Part shown: one piece after another, positions 8,189 through 16,236 of the stretch
How the letters are laid out: the number at the start of each line of letters is the position of its first letter
Position numbering within the stretch: the stretch's first letter is position 1
Assembly: GCA_028686075.1 (NCBI GenBank)
Contig: JAQUCT010000005.1
Coordinates: 1-40,010 of the forward strand
Length of the DNA stretch: 40,010 bases
Reading direction: 5' to 3'
Origin: Bacillota bacterium
GTDB lineage: Bacteria > Bacillota > Clostridia > Ch29
Made by a program: the position numbers and the translations under genes
Notes under the pieces: model-generated
What the model was told of the DNA's origin: nothing
Database searches by the model: none
Seen by the model: only the letters and a program-made list of their open reading frames with translations

Positions 8189-8219
8189 CCTGCACTTTTG
8201 TGCAGGTTTTTCTTTTTTT
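8189..8219 (+). terminator. rho-independent terminator after the M23 gene
   Basis: CCTGCAC (8189-8195), a TTTT loop, GTGCAGG (8200-8206), then TTTTTCTTTTTTT. A perfect 7-bp stem starting just after the stop codon. Confidence 0.92.
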
Positions 8220-8275
8220 GTAATAGTGGTATACTAAATTGGGAATGTATTTCCAGTGGTTGGAGGTTATCGATG

Positions 8276-8296
8276 TGTGATCTGTGACCTGTGATC
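8276..8296. repeat. TGTGATC heptamer tract (three units)
   Basis: TGTGATC, TGTGACC and TGTGATC run in tandem before the purine nucleoside phosphorylase ribosome site. They are the reverse complement of the GATCACA units at 39851-39876 and 35381-35393. Confidence 0.6.
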
Positions 8297-8317
8297 AATT
8301 AATCGGGAGGGATGAAA

Positions 8318-9136
8318 TTGGATAAAATGGAAAGGTACAAAAAGGCTGCGAATTTCATAGAGGAAAGGCTTAATACCCAGCCCGCCGTCGGGATGATTCT
8401 GGGCTCGGGACTGGGCCAGATGGCAGAGTACATAGAAGGCAAAAGGGTTATTGATTATTCGGATATCCCGGGGTTCCCGGTTTCAACGGTGGAGGGCCAC
8501 GCAGGGCGCCTGGTGGCGGGGGAACTGATGGGACAGAGGATTATAGCAATGCAGGGGAGATTTCATTATTATGAGGGTTATCCCATGGAACAGGTGGTAT
8601 TCCCAGTGCGGGTTATGAGGCTGCTGGGGGTGAAAAGATTGATTGTTACCAACGCTGCAGGGGGAGTAAAAAAGGGTTTTAAACCCGGTGACCTGATGGT
8701 AATAACCGACCACATAAACCTTATGGGGTATAACCCGCTTATAGGCACTAATGTAGACGAGATGGGGGAAAGGTTTCCCGGAATGACAAAAGCCTATGAC
8801 AGGGATTTGATTGATACTGCCTTAGGCTGTGCCAAGGGGCTTGAGATTGAAGTAAGGCAGGGGGTTTACTGCGGTGTCACAGGACCCAGCTTTGAAACTC
8901 CTGCCGAGATAAGGATGTTGGGTATAATAGGCGGAGATGCAGTGGGCATGTCCACGGTGCCGGAGGTTATTACGGCGGTCCATTGCGGGATGAAGGTGTT
9001 GGGTATCTCCTGTATAACAAACATGGCGGCGGGCGTGCTACACCATGCGCCAAATCATAAGGAAGTACTGGAAGTGGGTAAAAGAGTACAGGAAAAGTTT
9101 ATATTGCTGCTTAAAGAGATATTAAGGGAGATTTAA
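8318..9136 (+). CDS. punA: purine nucleoside phosphorylase
   Basis: A 272-residue PNP of the trimeric class (inosine/guanosine-type). It cleaves purine nucleosides with phosphate to free base plus (deoxy)ribose-1-phosphate. Motifs: GSGLGQMAEY (phosphate loop), VEGHAGRLV, QGRFHYYEGYP (phosphate-binding R and H), VTNAAGGV, GPSFETPAEIRML and SCITNMAAG (purine-site asparagine). Two starts compete: ATG 8312 touches the GGGAGGG ribosome site, while TTG 8318 has 7-base spacing, so TTG is preferred. With deoC upstream it makes a sensible nucleoside-salvage set, although terminators separate the transcripts. Very secure family; purine specificity between inosine/guanosine and others is not proven. Confidence 0.95.
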   Translation: MDKMERYKKAANFIEERLNTQPAVGMILGSGLGQMAEYIEGKRVIDYSDIPGFPVSTVEGHAGRLVAGELMGQRIIAMQGRFHYYEGYPMEQVVFPVRVMRLLGVKRLIVTNAAGGVKKGFKPGDLMVITDHINLMGYNPLIGTNVDEMGERFPGMTKAYDRDLIDTALGCAKGLEIEVRQGVYCGVTGPSFETPAEIRMLGIIGGDAVGMSTVPEVITAVHCGMKVLGISCITNMAAGVLHHAPNHKEVLEVGKRVQEKFILLLKEILREI

Positions 9137-9142
9137 TATAAT

Positions 9143-9212
9143 TAAAAAACCACCGAATAAGTGGCTGAAATAAAGCGAAAAAGAGGTCGCCTATGGGTGG
9201 TCTTTTTTTTGT
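9143..9212 (+). terminator. possible long-loop terminator after punA
   Basis: ACCACC (9149-9154) can pair with GGTGGT (9196-9201), followed by CTTTTTTTT. The 41-base loop makes it weaker than the other terminators here; an A-run precedes the left arm. Confidence 0.4.
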
Positions 9213-9325
9213 GGTTATAATTTCCATAAAAAGTGGATATAAAATATATGAGGTTGCAATTAATATTAAAATCTGGTATAGTCTTAACTTGTGTTGGTTA
9301 AAGTTACCATTATTAGGGGGAAAAA

Positions 9326-9922
9326 ATGATGATAGGAATACAAGGGACAGTATTGTGGGCTGTAGCGTTGGTTGCTATTATGATACTGTTCACAGGGGGT
9401 CAGGGGTGCAGTGAAACAGTGGAGGATGCCTACCTGGACGCACCGGCGGTATCGCTTATGCAGGCGCAAAGGATGATGCCTGCCGTAGCAAATCCCAAGA
9501 CTAAGGTAAGCAGGGGGGGTATCGGAGTTAACGAAGATGACCTCTATTTACTGGCCAAAATAATCGAATGCGAGGCCCGTTACGAGTCCTATGAAGGCAA
9601 GGTAGCGGTAGGTGCCGTTGTATTAAACAGGGTTATGAGCGAAAGATTCCCAGATACCATAAAGGGTGTAATATTCCAGAAAGGCCAGTTCCAGCCTATA
9701 ACAGACGGCGGGTGGAACAGTAAGGAACCCTCCGAGCAGTCCTACAGGGCTGCCGGGGAAGCCTTAAAGGGAGTAAAACCCTGCGGCGAGAATGGACAAA
9801 CCATTGGAAATGCACAGTTCTTCATATACGAGGACCTTGCCGGTAGCAGGGAGACCAAATGGTTTAAGGAAAAGCTGAAATATGTAACAACCATCGGGAA
9901 CCACGACTTTTATAGTCGTTAG
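9326..9922 (+). CDS. SleB/CwlJ-family cell-wall hydrolase
   Basis: A 198-residue protein with an N-terminal hydrophobic segment (about residues 5-24; export signal or anchor), a linker, then a Hydrolase_2 (SleB/CwlJ) domain at about 70-195. The catalytic glutamate is probably E83 in ECEARYESYEGKVAVGAVVLN. Further family blocks are VIFQKGQFQPITDGGW, SYRAAGEALKG and IGNAQFFIYE. In the known family this is a lytic transglycosylase acting on spore cortex during germination. No peptidoglycan-binding domain is present, unlike full SleB, so a vegetative or mother-cell role is possible. ATG 9326 and ATG 9329 both suit the AGGGGG at 9315-9320. The GQGC sequence is not a convincing lipobox. Confidence 0.88.
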   Translation: MMIGIQGTVLWAVALVAIMILFTGGQGCSETVEDAYLDAPAVSLMQAQRMMPAVANPKTKVSRGGIGVNEDDLYLLAKIIECEARYESYEGKVAVGAVVLNRVMSERFPDTIKGVIFQKGQFQPITDGGWNSKEPSEQSYRAAGEALKGVKPCGENGQTIGNAQFFIYEDLAGSRETKWFKEKLKYVTTIGNHDFYSR

Positions 9923-10005
9923 ACACAAAAAAAGTCAGGGAGTATATCCATTTAGGGTAATCCATAGTATAATAATAGAAATTAGATTATATGGAGGTGT
10001 TGTAT

Positions 10006-10197
10006 TTGTACAGCAAAGAAAGCAAGATTAAGGATATACTAAAGCAGCACCCCGAGGCCGAGGAAGTTTTCAAAAAGTACGGCATCCGGTGTTTCGGGTG
10101 AGGCGGGGCTCTTTATAAGAGCATTGAGCGGGCAGCTCAAACATACGGTGTTAAAGCCGATGGAATAGTAGAGGAACTGAATAAAAGATATTCTTAA
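10006..10197 (+). CDS. candidate DUF1858 selenoprotein, TGA read as selenocysteine (CFGU)
   Basis: A 63-residue ORF starts at TTG 10006 (GGAGG at 9993-9997, 8-base spacing) and is interrupted once, by an in-frame TGA at 10099-10101. The translation before the TGA (KDILKQHPEAEEVFKKYGIR, then C29-F-G) and after it (GGALYKSIERAAQTYGVKAD, then GIVEELNKRYS) forms one complete DUF1858 domain. Family members carry C-x-G-C at this point; here the second cysteine codon is TGA, giving C29-x-x-U32, a redox-type CxxU pair. A bacterial-SECIS-like hairpin follows: TTGAGC (10124-10129), loop GGGCA (10130-10134), GCTCAA (10135-10140), with the loop starting 29 bases after the TGA and led by G. Other genes here use TGA as stop. 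The role of DUF1858 is poorly defined. The alternative is a nonsense mutation. Confidence 0.75.
10102..10140 (+). promoter_or_regulatory. candidate bacterial SECIS element
   Basis: Directly after the in-frame TGA there are two hairpins. The first is GCTCTT (10108-10113), TAT, AAGAGC (10117-10122). The second is TTGAGC/GCTCAA (10124-10140) with loop GGGCA. The second fits the known bacterial consensus of a short stem whose loop lies 16-37 bases after UGA and has G in its first two positions. Folding was done by eye. Confidence 0.55.
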
Positions 10198-10227
10198 ACA
10201 GGGATGCTTAGGTCCCTGTTATTTTTA
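10197..10227 (+). terminator. rho-independent terminator after the DUF1858 gene
   Basis: AACAGGGA (10197-10204) pairs with TCCCTGTT (10213-10220), followed by ATTTTTAT. It overlaps the TAA stop of the candidate selenoprotein, which supports that TAA as the true gene end. Confidence 0.88.
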
Positions 10228-10239
10228 TGCCGAATTTGT

Positions 10240-10267
10240 TTTACTTAAGTGAATAGTGTAATATAAT
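10240..10267 (+). promoter_or_regulatory. candidate promoter for aroC
   Basis: A consensus TATAAT sits at 10262-10267, with TTTACT (four of six -35 matches) at 10240-10245, 16 bases upstream. It follows a terminator and precedes aroC by about 65 bases. Confidence 0.4.
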
Positions 10268-10333
10268 AAAGAAATAGTTTTGTTGGCACAAACGGAGTTT
10301 CCCAAAGAAAAACGCGCGGGCGGTGAATAAAAA

Positions 10334-11434
10334 ATGCTAAGATTTCTATCGGCAGGAGAATCACACGGCAGGGGGCTTACTGCCATAATAGAAGGCCTGC
10401 CGTCAAATATGCCCTTGAGCGTGGAGAACATAAACCTGATGCTTTTTGAAAGACAGCAGGGAAAGGGCAGAGGAGGACGGATGAGGATTGAAAGGGACAG
10501 CGCGGAGGTGCTATCGGGGGTAAGGAGTGGCCGTACCCTTGGCAGTCCGCTTTGTCTGTACATACAAAACAGAGACTGGGAAAACTGGAAAGAAACAATG
10601 AACATCGAAGGGGAAGCTGTCGTCGGAAGGGCTTTAAAAAGACCACGGCCGGGGCATGCCGACCTTGCAGGAGCAATTAAGTACAATCACAAGGATTTAA
10701 GAAATGTCTTAGAAAGGGCCAGTGCTCGGGAGACCGCAATAAGAACGGCGGTGGGTGCCGTGGCCCTTCAGTTGTTAAAGTGTTTTGGTATTACCGTTAA
10801 AAGCGATGTAATAAGCATCGCGGGACTTAAGCTTTCCAAAGACCTGGCAAAAAAGGAGGAACAGATGGAGGGGGTTATCCAGGCAGCCCGGGAAGTGGGG
10901 GATACTGTGGGAGGAGTACTGGAGATAACTGCAGTGGGACTGCCCCCGGGACTTGGCAGCTATGTCCATCATGACCGGAAGTTGGATGGCATATTAGCCG
11001 CCGCCCTTATGAGCATACAGGGTATAAAGGGAGTTGAGATAGGTTTGGGTTTTGACGCGGCGGACCTATACGGCTCTCAGGTTCATGATGAGATTTTTTA
11101 TCACAACGAGAAGGGATACTACCGGAAAACAAACAATGCAGGCGGCCTTGAGGGCGGAGTAACCAACGGAAACCCGCTCGTTTTGAGGTGTGCGTTCAAA
11201 CCCATACCCACCCTTGCTAAGCCGCTTTTAAGCGTTGATATGGATACAAAAGAAAAGATGGGGGCGGGTTATGAGCGTTCGGACGTGTGCGCCCTTGAGT
11301 CCGCCGCGGTGGTGGCAAGGGCGGCGGCGGCCTGGAGCCTGGCGGCAGAGCTGTGTAATAAATTCGGAGGGGATTCCCTGGAGGAAATGCGTTCATATTA
11401 TGACAATTATATTGAATATATTGGCACAAGATAG
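10334..11434 (+). CDS. aroC: chorismate synthase
   Basis: A 366-residue FMN-dependent enzyme that converts 5-enolpyruvylshikimate-3-phosphate to chorismate, the last shared step to aromatic amino acids. Family signatures: the N-terminal FLSAGESHGRGL, then QGKGRGGRMRIERD, the central RPRPGHADLAGAIKY, ERASARETAIRTAVGAVA, and the C-terminal RSDVCALESAAVVARAAAAW. Length is normal and all catalytic blocks are present. The ATG follows GGCGGTGA. No other shikimate gene is in the window and it is flanked by its own promoter-like and terminator-rich regions, so it is probably expressed alone or with the next gene. Very secure. Confidence 0.97.
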   Translation: MLRFLSAGESHGRGLTAIIEGLPSNMPLSVENINLMLFERQQGKGRGGRMRIERDSAEVLSGVRSGRTLGSPLCLYIQNRDWENWKETMNIEGEAVVGRALKRPRPGHADLAGAIKYNHKDLRNVLERASARETAIRTAVGAVALQLLKCFGITVKSDVISIAGLKLSKDLAKKEEQMEGVIQAAREVGDTVGGVLEITAVGLPPGLGSYVHHDRKLDGILAAALMSIQGIKGVEIGLGFDAADLYGSQVHDEIFYHNEKGYYRKTNNAGGLEGGVTNGNPLVLRCAFKPIPTLAKPLLSVDMDTKEKMGAGYERSDVCALESAAVVARAAAAWSLAAELCNKFGGDSLEEMRSYYDNYIEYIGTR

Positions 11435-11537
11435 TTGGCAATGTACAGGCTAATCTGGTAGAATAAAATGTATAGTTCAATCCGCGGTCGTAAGGATTGT
11501 TTAATCGATAAAAATGAATGAGTTAGGAGGAGAATAC

Positions 11538-12116
11538 ATGAGCGGCAAAAAAGTATCCGTTGGACTGTCCAACAAACATTTGCATGTAACGCAGGAACAT
11601 CTCGAAAAGCTCTTTGGTGCCGGCCATGAACTGACCGAGTTCAAGATTTTGTCACAGCCCGGGCAGTATGCCTGTGATGAAAAGGTGGACATAGTTGGGC
11701 CAAAGGGAACGCTGAAGGGCGTAAGGATTTTAGGTCCCGTAAGAAAAGAGACCCAAATTGAGATATCGGTATCCGATGCCTTTAAACTGGGGCTGAAGGT
11801 TCCGGTAAGGGATTCCGGGGACATTGAGGGTACTCCCGGCGTAAAGATTGTTGGACCAAAGGGAGAGGTTGACCTGGAATACGGCGTTATAGTTGCGGCA
11901 AGACACATTCATATGCACCCCGACGATGCAAAGGTCTTTGGTGTGGAGGACTTCCAGAGAGTTAAGGTAAGGGCTGAGGGCATGAGGGCACTGGTATTTG
12001 AAAATGTACTTATAAGGGTATCTCCCACTTTTGCATTGGATATGCACATAGACATAGAGGAGGGTAATGCGGCCGGTATTAGTAACGGAGACATGGTGGA
12101 AGTGATTATTGACTAG
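11538..12116 (+). CDS. pduL: phosphate propanoyltransferase (PduL-type phosphotransacylase)
   Basis: A 192-residue PduL-family enzyme interconverting acyl-CoA and acyl-phosphate (acetyl or propionyl), unrelated to the common Pta fold. Two tandem PduL beta-barrel halves are visible. Putative metal ligands are H14 and H16 in NKHLHV, and H123, H125 and H127 in AARHIHMHPDD. ATG 11538 is used because GGAGGAG lies just upstream; a longer in-frame start at 11514 would put the ribosome site inside the gene. There is no microcompartment-targeting extension at the N-terminus and no shell-protein gene nearby, so it likely serves acetate energy metabolism in the cytoplasm. The substrate preference is inference. 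Confidence 0.92.
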   Translation: MSGKKVSVGLSNKHLHVTQEHLEKLFGAGHELTEFKILSQPGQYACDEKVDIVGPKGTLKGVRILGPVRKETQIEISVSDAFKLGLKVPVRDSGDIEGTPGVKIVGPKGEVDLEYGVIVAARHIHMHPDDAKVFGVEDFQRVKVRAEGMRALVFENVLIRVSPTFALDMHIDIEEGNAAGISNGDMVEVIID

Positions 12117-12148
12117 CCGCCGCTGAATAAAAGGAATAATTCTTATTA

Positions 12149-12180
12149 AGGTCCGGAAATGTACCGGGCCTTTATTTTTT
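12149..12180 (+). terminator. rho-independent terminator after pduL
   Basis: AGGTCCGG (12149-12156) pairs with CCGGGCCT (12164-12171, one G-T pair), followed by TTATTTTTTTT. Confidence 0.88.
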
Positions 12181-12234
12181 TTGTTATTTATCGAGACGCA
12201 TAAGCATAAAGATTAGTAGGAAGGAGGGGATTTT

Positions 12235-13440
12235 GTGAAAATTGAATTGCGCTCTGAAGCCCTGTCACTAATACTTATTGGACTTTTAACCGGCATTTTT
12301 GCCGCGGCGGCTATGATGCTTCATGGTATCTGGCATATAGTTACGATAGCTCTTTTATGTATATGCTTTTTTGTTTTTGTGTTTTTGATCAAAAAACGCC
12401 AAAAAAAACTGAGAGCGGTGCTTATTTTCGTCGGGGCGACGGTTTTGGGGTATCTCCTTTACTGCGTGCTTATCTGTGCCTTCCCGGGAAGGATAAATGT
12501 TGGGGAGATAAGCCCGTCGGACAGGAAGGATGAAGCGGCCATACTGCTCCTTTCCCCGGGGGAAATCACCGAATACCAATACAAAAGTGCCCTTTACCGG
12601 TTGGATATAAATAGGCAGTCGGGGGTGGAGGGAGTAAAGTGGTGGAATACGCCGGTTAAGGCCCTTCAATTAAGGAAGAACATCAAAAGAATAGACGAGT
12701 ATAAGTGTCTGCAGGCCGGTGAAAACCTATACAACAAGCTAAACGAGGAACTTAAGGGTGACTTTGGGCTGTACAGTGCCAACCTGTTTGGGCCTCCCTT
12801 TATTGAGACGGTAGTAGGAGATATGCTTAAAGACGGGTACAACAAAATAATAGTTCTAAATAACCTGTTGGTGGAGCAGCCCTATAAGGAAGTGGTGGAC
12901 GAAAAAATTCTCAGGATAATAGAAAAGAGCGGCATGGATGCTGAGGTGCTTTTTACCTTTCCCCTTTGGAACCATGACGCGCTTGTATCCTATTACGAGC
13001 AGAGCATCCTGGAAAAAACCCAGGAGATAAGCCCGGAGCAGGTGGGCGTGGTACTGGTGGCCAGGGGAACCGGCAAAAAGGTCAGGGAAAAATATCCTCA
13101 GACAGTCAACCACGAGCAGGTTTTTTATGATAAGATAAAGGAAAGCATCATGAAGAACGGATATGAAAGCAGAAAGATAAGGATTGCCTACTTAAGGCAC
13201 AGGCAGCTAGGGATAGGGGATGCGGTTGAATACCTGCTGGATTCAGGCATAAGCAAGCTGGTAATAGTAACGGCGGGCTTCGAAAACTCAGGGATAGATA
13301 CGGAATGGCTCTTGCCCAAGTTTCTAGGCAGGATAGACGTGCCGGAGCATATAGATACGGTTATTATCGGCCCCTGGGGAGACAGCGACCTTTTGGTAAG
13401 GGCGTTGATGGATAGGCTGGATATGGTGGATGTTCTGTAA
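12235..13440 (+). CDS. membrane-anchored chelatase-fold (ferrochelatase/CbiX-like) protein
   Basis: A 401-residue protein with three predicted membrane helices (about 9-29, 32-52 and 60-82), then a soluble part reading like two chelatase-type Rossmann halves. The first half begins at EAAILLLSPGE (about 98) and includes LFGPPFIETVVGDMLKDGYN followed by IIVLNN. The second begins at QVGVVLVARGTGKKVREKYP (about 269). In ferrochelatase and CbiX the second position usually carries the metal-ligand histidine (H-G or S-x-H-S). Here R277 stands in that place, so metal insertion is doubtful. GTG 12235 follows GGAGGGG. It is flanked by terminators on both sides. The fold call is inference from motif spacing; a sensor or heme/metal-binding role is equally possible. 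Confidence 0.65.
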   Translation: MKIELRSEALSLILIGLLTGIFAAAAMMLHGIWHIVTIALLCICFFVFVFLIKKRQKKLRAVLIFVGATVLGYLLYCVLICAFPGRINVGEISPSDRKDEAAILLLSPGEITEYQYKSALYRLDINRQSGVEGVKWWNTPVKALQLRKNIKRIDEYKCLQAGENLYNKLNEELKGDFGLYSANLFGPPFIETVVGDMLKDGYNKIIVLNNLLVEQPYKEVVDEKILRIIEKSGMDAEVLFTFPLWNHDALVSYYEQSILEKTQEISPEQVGVVLVARGTGKKVREKYPQTVNHEQVFYDKIKESIMKNGYESRKIRIAYLRHRQLGIGDAVEYLLDSGISKLVIVTAGFENSGIDTEWLLPKFLGRIDVPEHIDTVIIGPWGDSDLLVRALMDRLDMVDVL

Positions 13441-13463
13441 AGCGGGTATTTCCCCGCTTTTAT
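13438..13463 (+). terminator. terminator after the chelatase-like gene
   Basis: AGCGGG (13441-13446) pairs with CCCGCT (13453-13458), followed by TTTTATTT. The stem touches the stop codon. Confidence 0.8.
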
Positions 13464-13572
13464 TTATATGAAGAAGGATTTTCCGATTGTATGGATAAAT
13501 ATAAATTTAATTCTTAATAATATTAAGGATAGGGGAAAAAGAGACTATCAACCGGGGACACACATTTGGGTT

Positions 13573-13600
13573 GTGAGAAGTGTGACGTACCACTTCTCAC
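13573..13600. repeat. perfect 10-bp inverted repeat upstream of the M16 pair
   Basis: GTGAGAAGTG (13573-13582), spacer TGACGTAC, CACTTCTCAC (13591-13600), about 30 bases before the first M16 gene. There is no T-run, so it is not a classical terminator. It could be an operator or an mRNA hairpin. Confidence 0.6.
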
Positions 13601-13632
13601 CTCTCACATCGCTAATTAAAGGAGGGCAATGA

Positions 13633-14928
13633 ATGGAAGGGATATACTATCAGCAGAGGATGGGAGAGGGCATTAATCTTTACCTTATCAGGGAGCCGAA
13701 GTTTAAGACGGTATCGGTGAGCCTTGTAATGTACAGGCCTCTTGATGAAAACACTACGGGTAATGCACTGCTTTCCCATATACTAAAGCGGGGAAATGAG
13801 GACCTGAAGGATACTAAAGCCATTGAAAGGTTTTTGGGTGAGCGATACGGGGCTTCGCTCAACGTGGATGTGTTAAAAAAAGGGGATATGCAGCTTATCT
13901 ACCTTGGCAGTAGCGTAATAAGCGACAAGTATACAATGAAGGGAGAAGGCGTTGTATCAGAAATACTGGACTTTCTGACCAGACTGGTTCAAAGGCCTCT
14001 CATTGAAGAGGGAGGCTTTAATAGGAAGTATTTTGAGCAGGAGAGGGACAACCTCGAAAAACTGATAAATGCGCGAATAAACGATAAAATACAGTACTCC
14101 ATAGACCGGTGCTACGAGGAAACAGCAAAGGGACAACCATTTGGCAGGTACCGGTACGGTGACAGCGAAGAGCTAGGGGGCATAACACCCGAGGGACTGG
14201 CGCAGTACTATAGGAATGTACTGGCCGAGGCACCGATGGACATATTTGTGGTGGGAGATGTGGATATAGACGACCTGAAGGGTTTTCTGGACAATCCTCC
14301 GTTCATAGAAAGACGGGAAATAAAGTATCTCGGTCAGATACTTTCTTCGCCGCAGGGCAATGCTCCAAGGGAGGTGGTGGAGCTCATGGATGTTAATCAG
14401 GGGAAACTGACAATGGGCTATACCACCGGCGTGGGCTATACCCACGGGCAGTATGTGCCCATGCTTGTTTATGCCAGCATACTGGGGGGAGGTGCCCACT
14501 CGAAGCTGTTCAACAATGTCAGGGAAAAAGCGAGCCTGGCGTACTATTCCTTTGCCCGGCTGGAAAAGTTTAAAGGTCTTATGGTTATAGGCGCCGGTAT
14601 AGAGATAGCTAACTACGGGAAAGCGGTAGGGATAATAAACGAGCAGCTTGAGCAAATGAAAAAGGGTAGCATAAGCGATAGCGAGATGGAGGCGGCGAAA
14701 AAGGCCATGATTAACAATATTCATTCAATGCAGGACAATCAGCTGCAAATAACCGATTTCCTTATGAACAGGATTGTATCCGGCCATACAATGACTCCGG
14801 AAGCTTTAGCAGAAAAAATAAGCGATGTAACAAGGGAAGATGTGGTGGCCGTTGCGGATGGGATAAAGCATGCTGTTACATATTTCCTGACCGATAACAG
14901 GAAAGCCGGAGAGGAGGAAGGAAGATGA
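13633..14928 (+). CDS. M16-family peptidase-like protein, non-catalytic partner (YmfF type)
   Basis: A 431-residue M16-fold protein. Where active members carry HxxEH, this one shows LLSHILKRGNEDL, so the zinc site is incomplete and the protein should be the non-catalytic half of a heterodimer. The C-terminal half keeps M16 features, for example LGGGAHSKLFNNVREKASLA, the substrate-binding segment. ATG 13633 follows GGAGGGC. The next gene starts 4 bases before this stop, so they are translationally coupled. The pair corresponds to YmfF/YmfH of Bacillus, where YmfF has been named an EF-P 5-aminopentanol modification-associated protein. No EF-P gene is in the window. Confidence 0.88.
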   Translation: MEGIYYQQRMGEGINLYLIREPKFKTVSVSLVMYRPLDENTTGNALLSHILKRGNEDLKDTKAIERFLGERYGASLNVDVLKKGDMQLIYLGSSVISDKYTMKGEGVVSEILDFLTRLVQRPLIEEGGFNRKYFEQERDNLEKLINARINDKIQYSIDRCYEETAKGQPFGRYRYGDSEELGGITPEGLAQYYRNVLAEAPMDIFVVGDVDIDDLKGFLDNPPFIERREIKYLGQILSSPQGNAPREVVELMDVNQGKLTMGYTTGVGYTHGQYVPMLVYASILGGGAHSKLFNNVREKASLAYYSFARLEKFKGLMVIGAGIEIANYGKAVGIINEQLEQMKKGSISDSEMEAAKKAMINNIHSMQDNQLQITDFLMNRIVSGHTMTPEALAEKISDVTREDVVAVADGIKHAVTYFLTDNRKAGEEEGR

Positions 14929-16220
14929 CAGAATCCGTTAAGGAAATAAATAAGGACAGGGTGAGGGAGAAACTGTATTATTCGAAACTGGACAGCGGGC
15001 TTGAGGTTTTTATTCTCCCCAAAAAGGAGTATTCAAAACAGTTTGCAATATTCGCTACAAACTTTGGTTCGGTGGATATAAAGTTTTCAGTTCCCGGGGA
15101 GGACGGCATAACAGAAGTCCCTGCAGGCGTAGCCCACTTCCTTGAACATAAGCTGTTCGAAGAAGAGAAGGGGAACGTATTTGATCGTTTCTCACGGTTA
15201 GGTGCCTCCGCCAATGCCTATACCAATTTTACTAGCACTGCCTATCTTTTTTCCTCTACTACAAACTTCTATGAATGCTTGGAAGTACTGCTGGGATTTG
15301 TCCAGAATCCTCATTTTACAGATGAAAACGTGGAAAAGGAAAAGGGTATCATTTCGCAGGAGATTAGAATGTATGACGACAACGGTGAGTGGAAAAGCCT
15401 TTTTAACATGCTGCAGGGTCTGTATCACAGGCATCCGGTAAGGATGGACATAGCGGGGACTGTGGAAAGCATATCCGTAATAGACAAGGAAGTACTGTAC
15501 AAGTGCTACAATAACTTTTACCACCCGGATAATATGGTTTTATTCGTGGTGGGCAACGTTGGCGTAGATGATACCCTGGAGTTAGTTGCGAAGAATATTA
15601 AAGGTAACTTAAGCGAGAGGGAGGAGGACATAAAAAGGTACTATCCCGAGGAGCCGGACGGAATACACGCGGAAAGAATAGAACAGGTACTGACAGTATC
15701 CCAGCCTGTTTTCAATTTAGGGATAAAGGATTCAAATGTGGGCTTTGGCGGAAAGGAACTGCTAAGAAAGGATATCGTTTCGTCAATTCTACTTGAAATG
15801 CTGTTCGGTAAGAGTTCCGGTCTGTACCAGAAACTGTACAGCGAGGGCCTTATAAACGACAGCTTTGGTTTTGACTTTGTAGCCGAAATAGACTATAGTT
15901 ATTCCATGCTGGGGGGCGAATCCCCCGACCCTGACAAACTGTTCGGGATTATTGAGCGGGCAATGGAGGACATGAAGGAAGAAAACCTGCAGGAAGAGGA
16001 CTTCCGCCTAGCAAGGAATAAACTGCTGGGTAGGTACTTAAGGAACTTTGACAGGCTGGAATACATAGCCTCCAATTTTGTTGCCTATCATTTCAAGGAT
16101 GCAAACTTCCTGGATTTCATCGAACTCCTTGAGCAAACCGAACTGGAAACGGTGAGGAGAAGATTTAAGGAACATATAAGACCTTGGGCTTCATCCCTGT
16201 CGGTAGTGTCACCACAATAG
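14925..16220 (+). CDS. M16-family zinc metallopeptidase (YmfH type)
   Basis: A 431-residue insulinase-family peptidase with the inverted zinc motif HFLEH (H71, E74, H75) in GVAHFLEHKLFEE, and a downstream glutamate in the EKGIISQEIRMYDDN segment as the third ligand. The M16 C-terminal domain follows (LLRKDIVSSILLEMLFGKSS and onward). It overlaps the end of the YmfF-type gene by 4 bases and is the catalytic member of the pair. There is no signal peptide, so it is cytoplasmic. lgt starts 17 bases downstream, making the three a likely operon. In Bacillus the pair is linked genetically to EF-P modification; direct substrates are unknown. Confidence 0.92.
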   Translation: MTESVKEINKDRVREKLYYSKLDSGLEVFILPKKEYSKQFAIFATNFGSVDIKFSVPGEDGITEVPAGVAHFLEHKLFEEEKGNVFDRFSRLGASANAYTNFTSTAYLFSSTTNFYECLEVLLGFVQNPHFTDENVEKEKGIISQEIRMYDDNGEWKSLFNMLQGLYHRHPVRMDIAGTVESISVIDKEVLYKCYNNFYHPDNMVLFVVGNVGVDDTLELVAKNIKGNLSEREEDIKRYYPEEPDGIHAERIEQVLTVSQPVFNLGIKDSNVGFGGKELLRKDIVSSILLEMLFGKSSGLYQKLYSEGLINDSFGFDFVAEIDYSYSMLGGESPDPDKLFGIIERAMEDMKEENLQEEDFRLARNKLLGRYLRNFDRLEYIASNFVAYHFKDANFLDFIELLEQTELETVRRRFKEHIRPWASSLSVVSPQ

Positions 16221-16236
16221 AGAAAAGAGGGGTAGC

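Noticed and set aside
10006-10197. Reading the TGA at 10099 as tryptophan through an altered genetic code
   Set aside because: Other genes here end normally at TGA (for example mraZ, rsmH, sigE, sigG), and the family has cysteine, not tryptophan, at this position.
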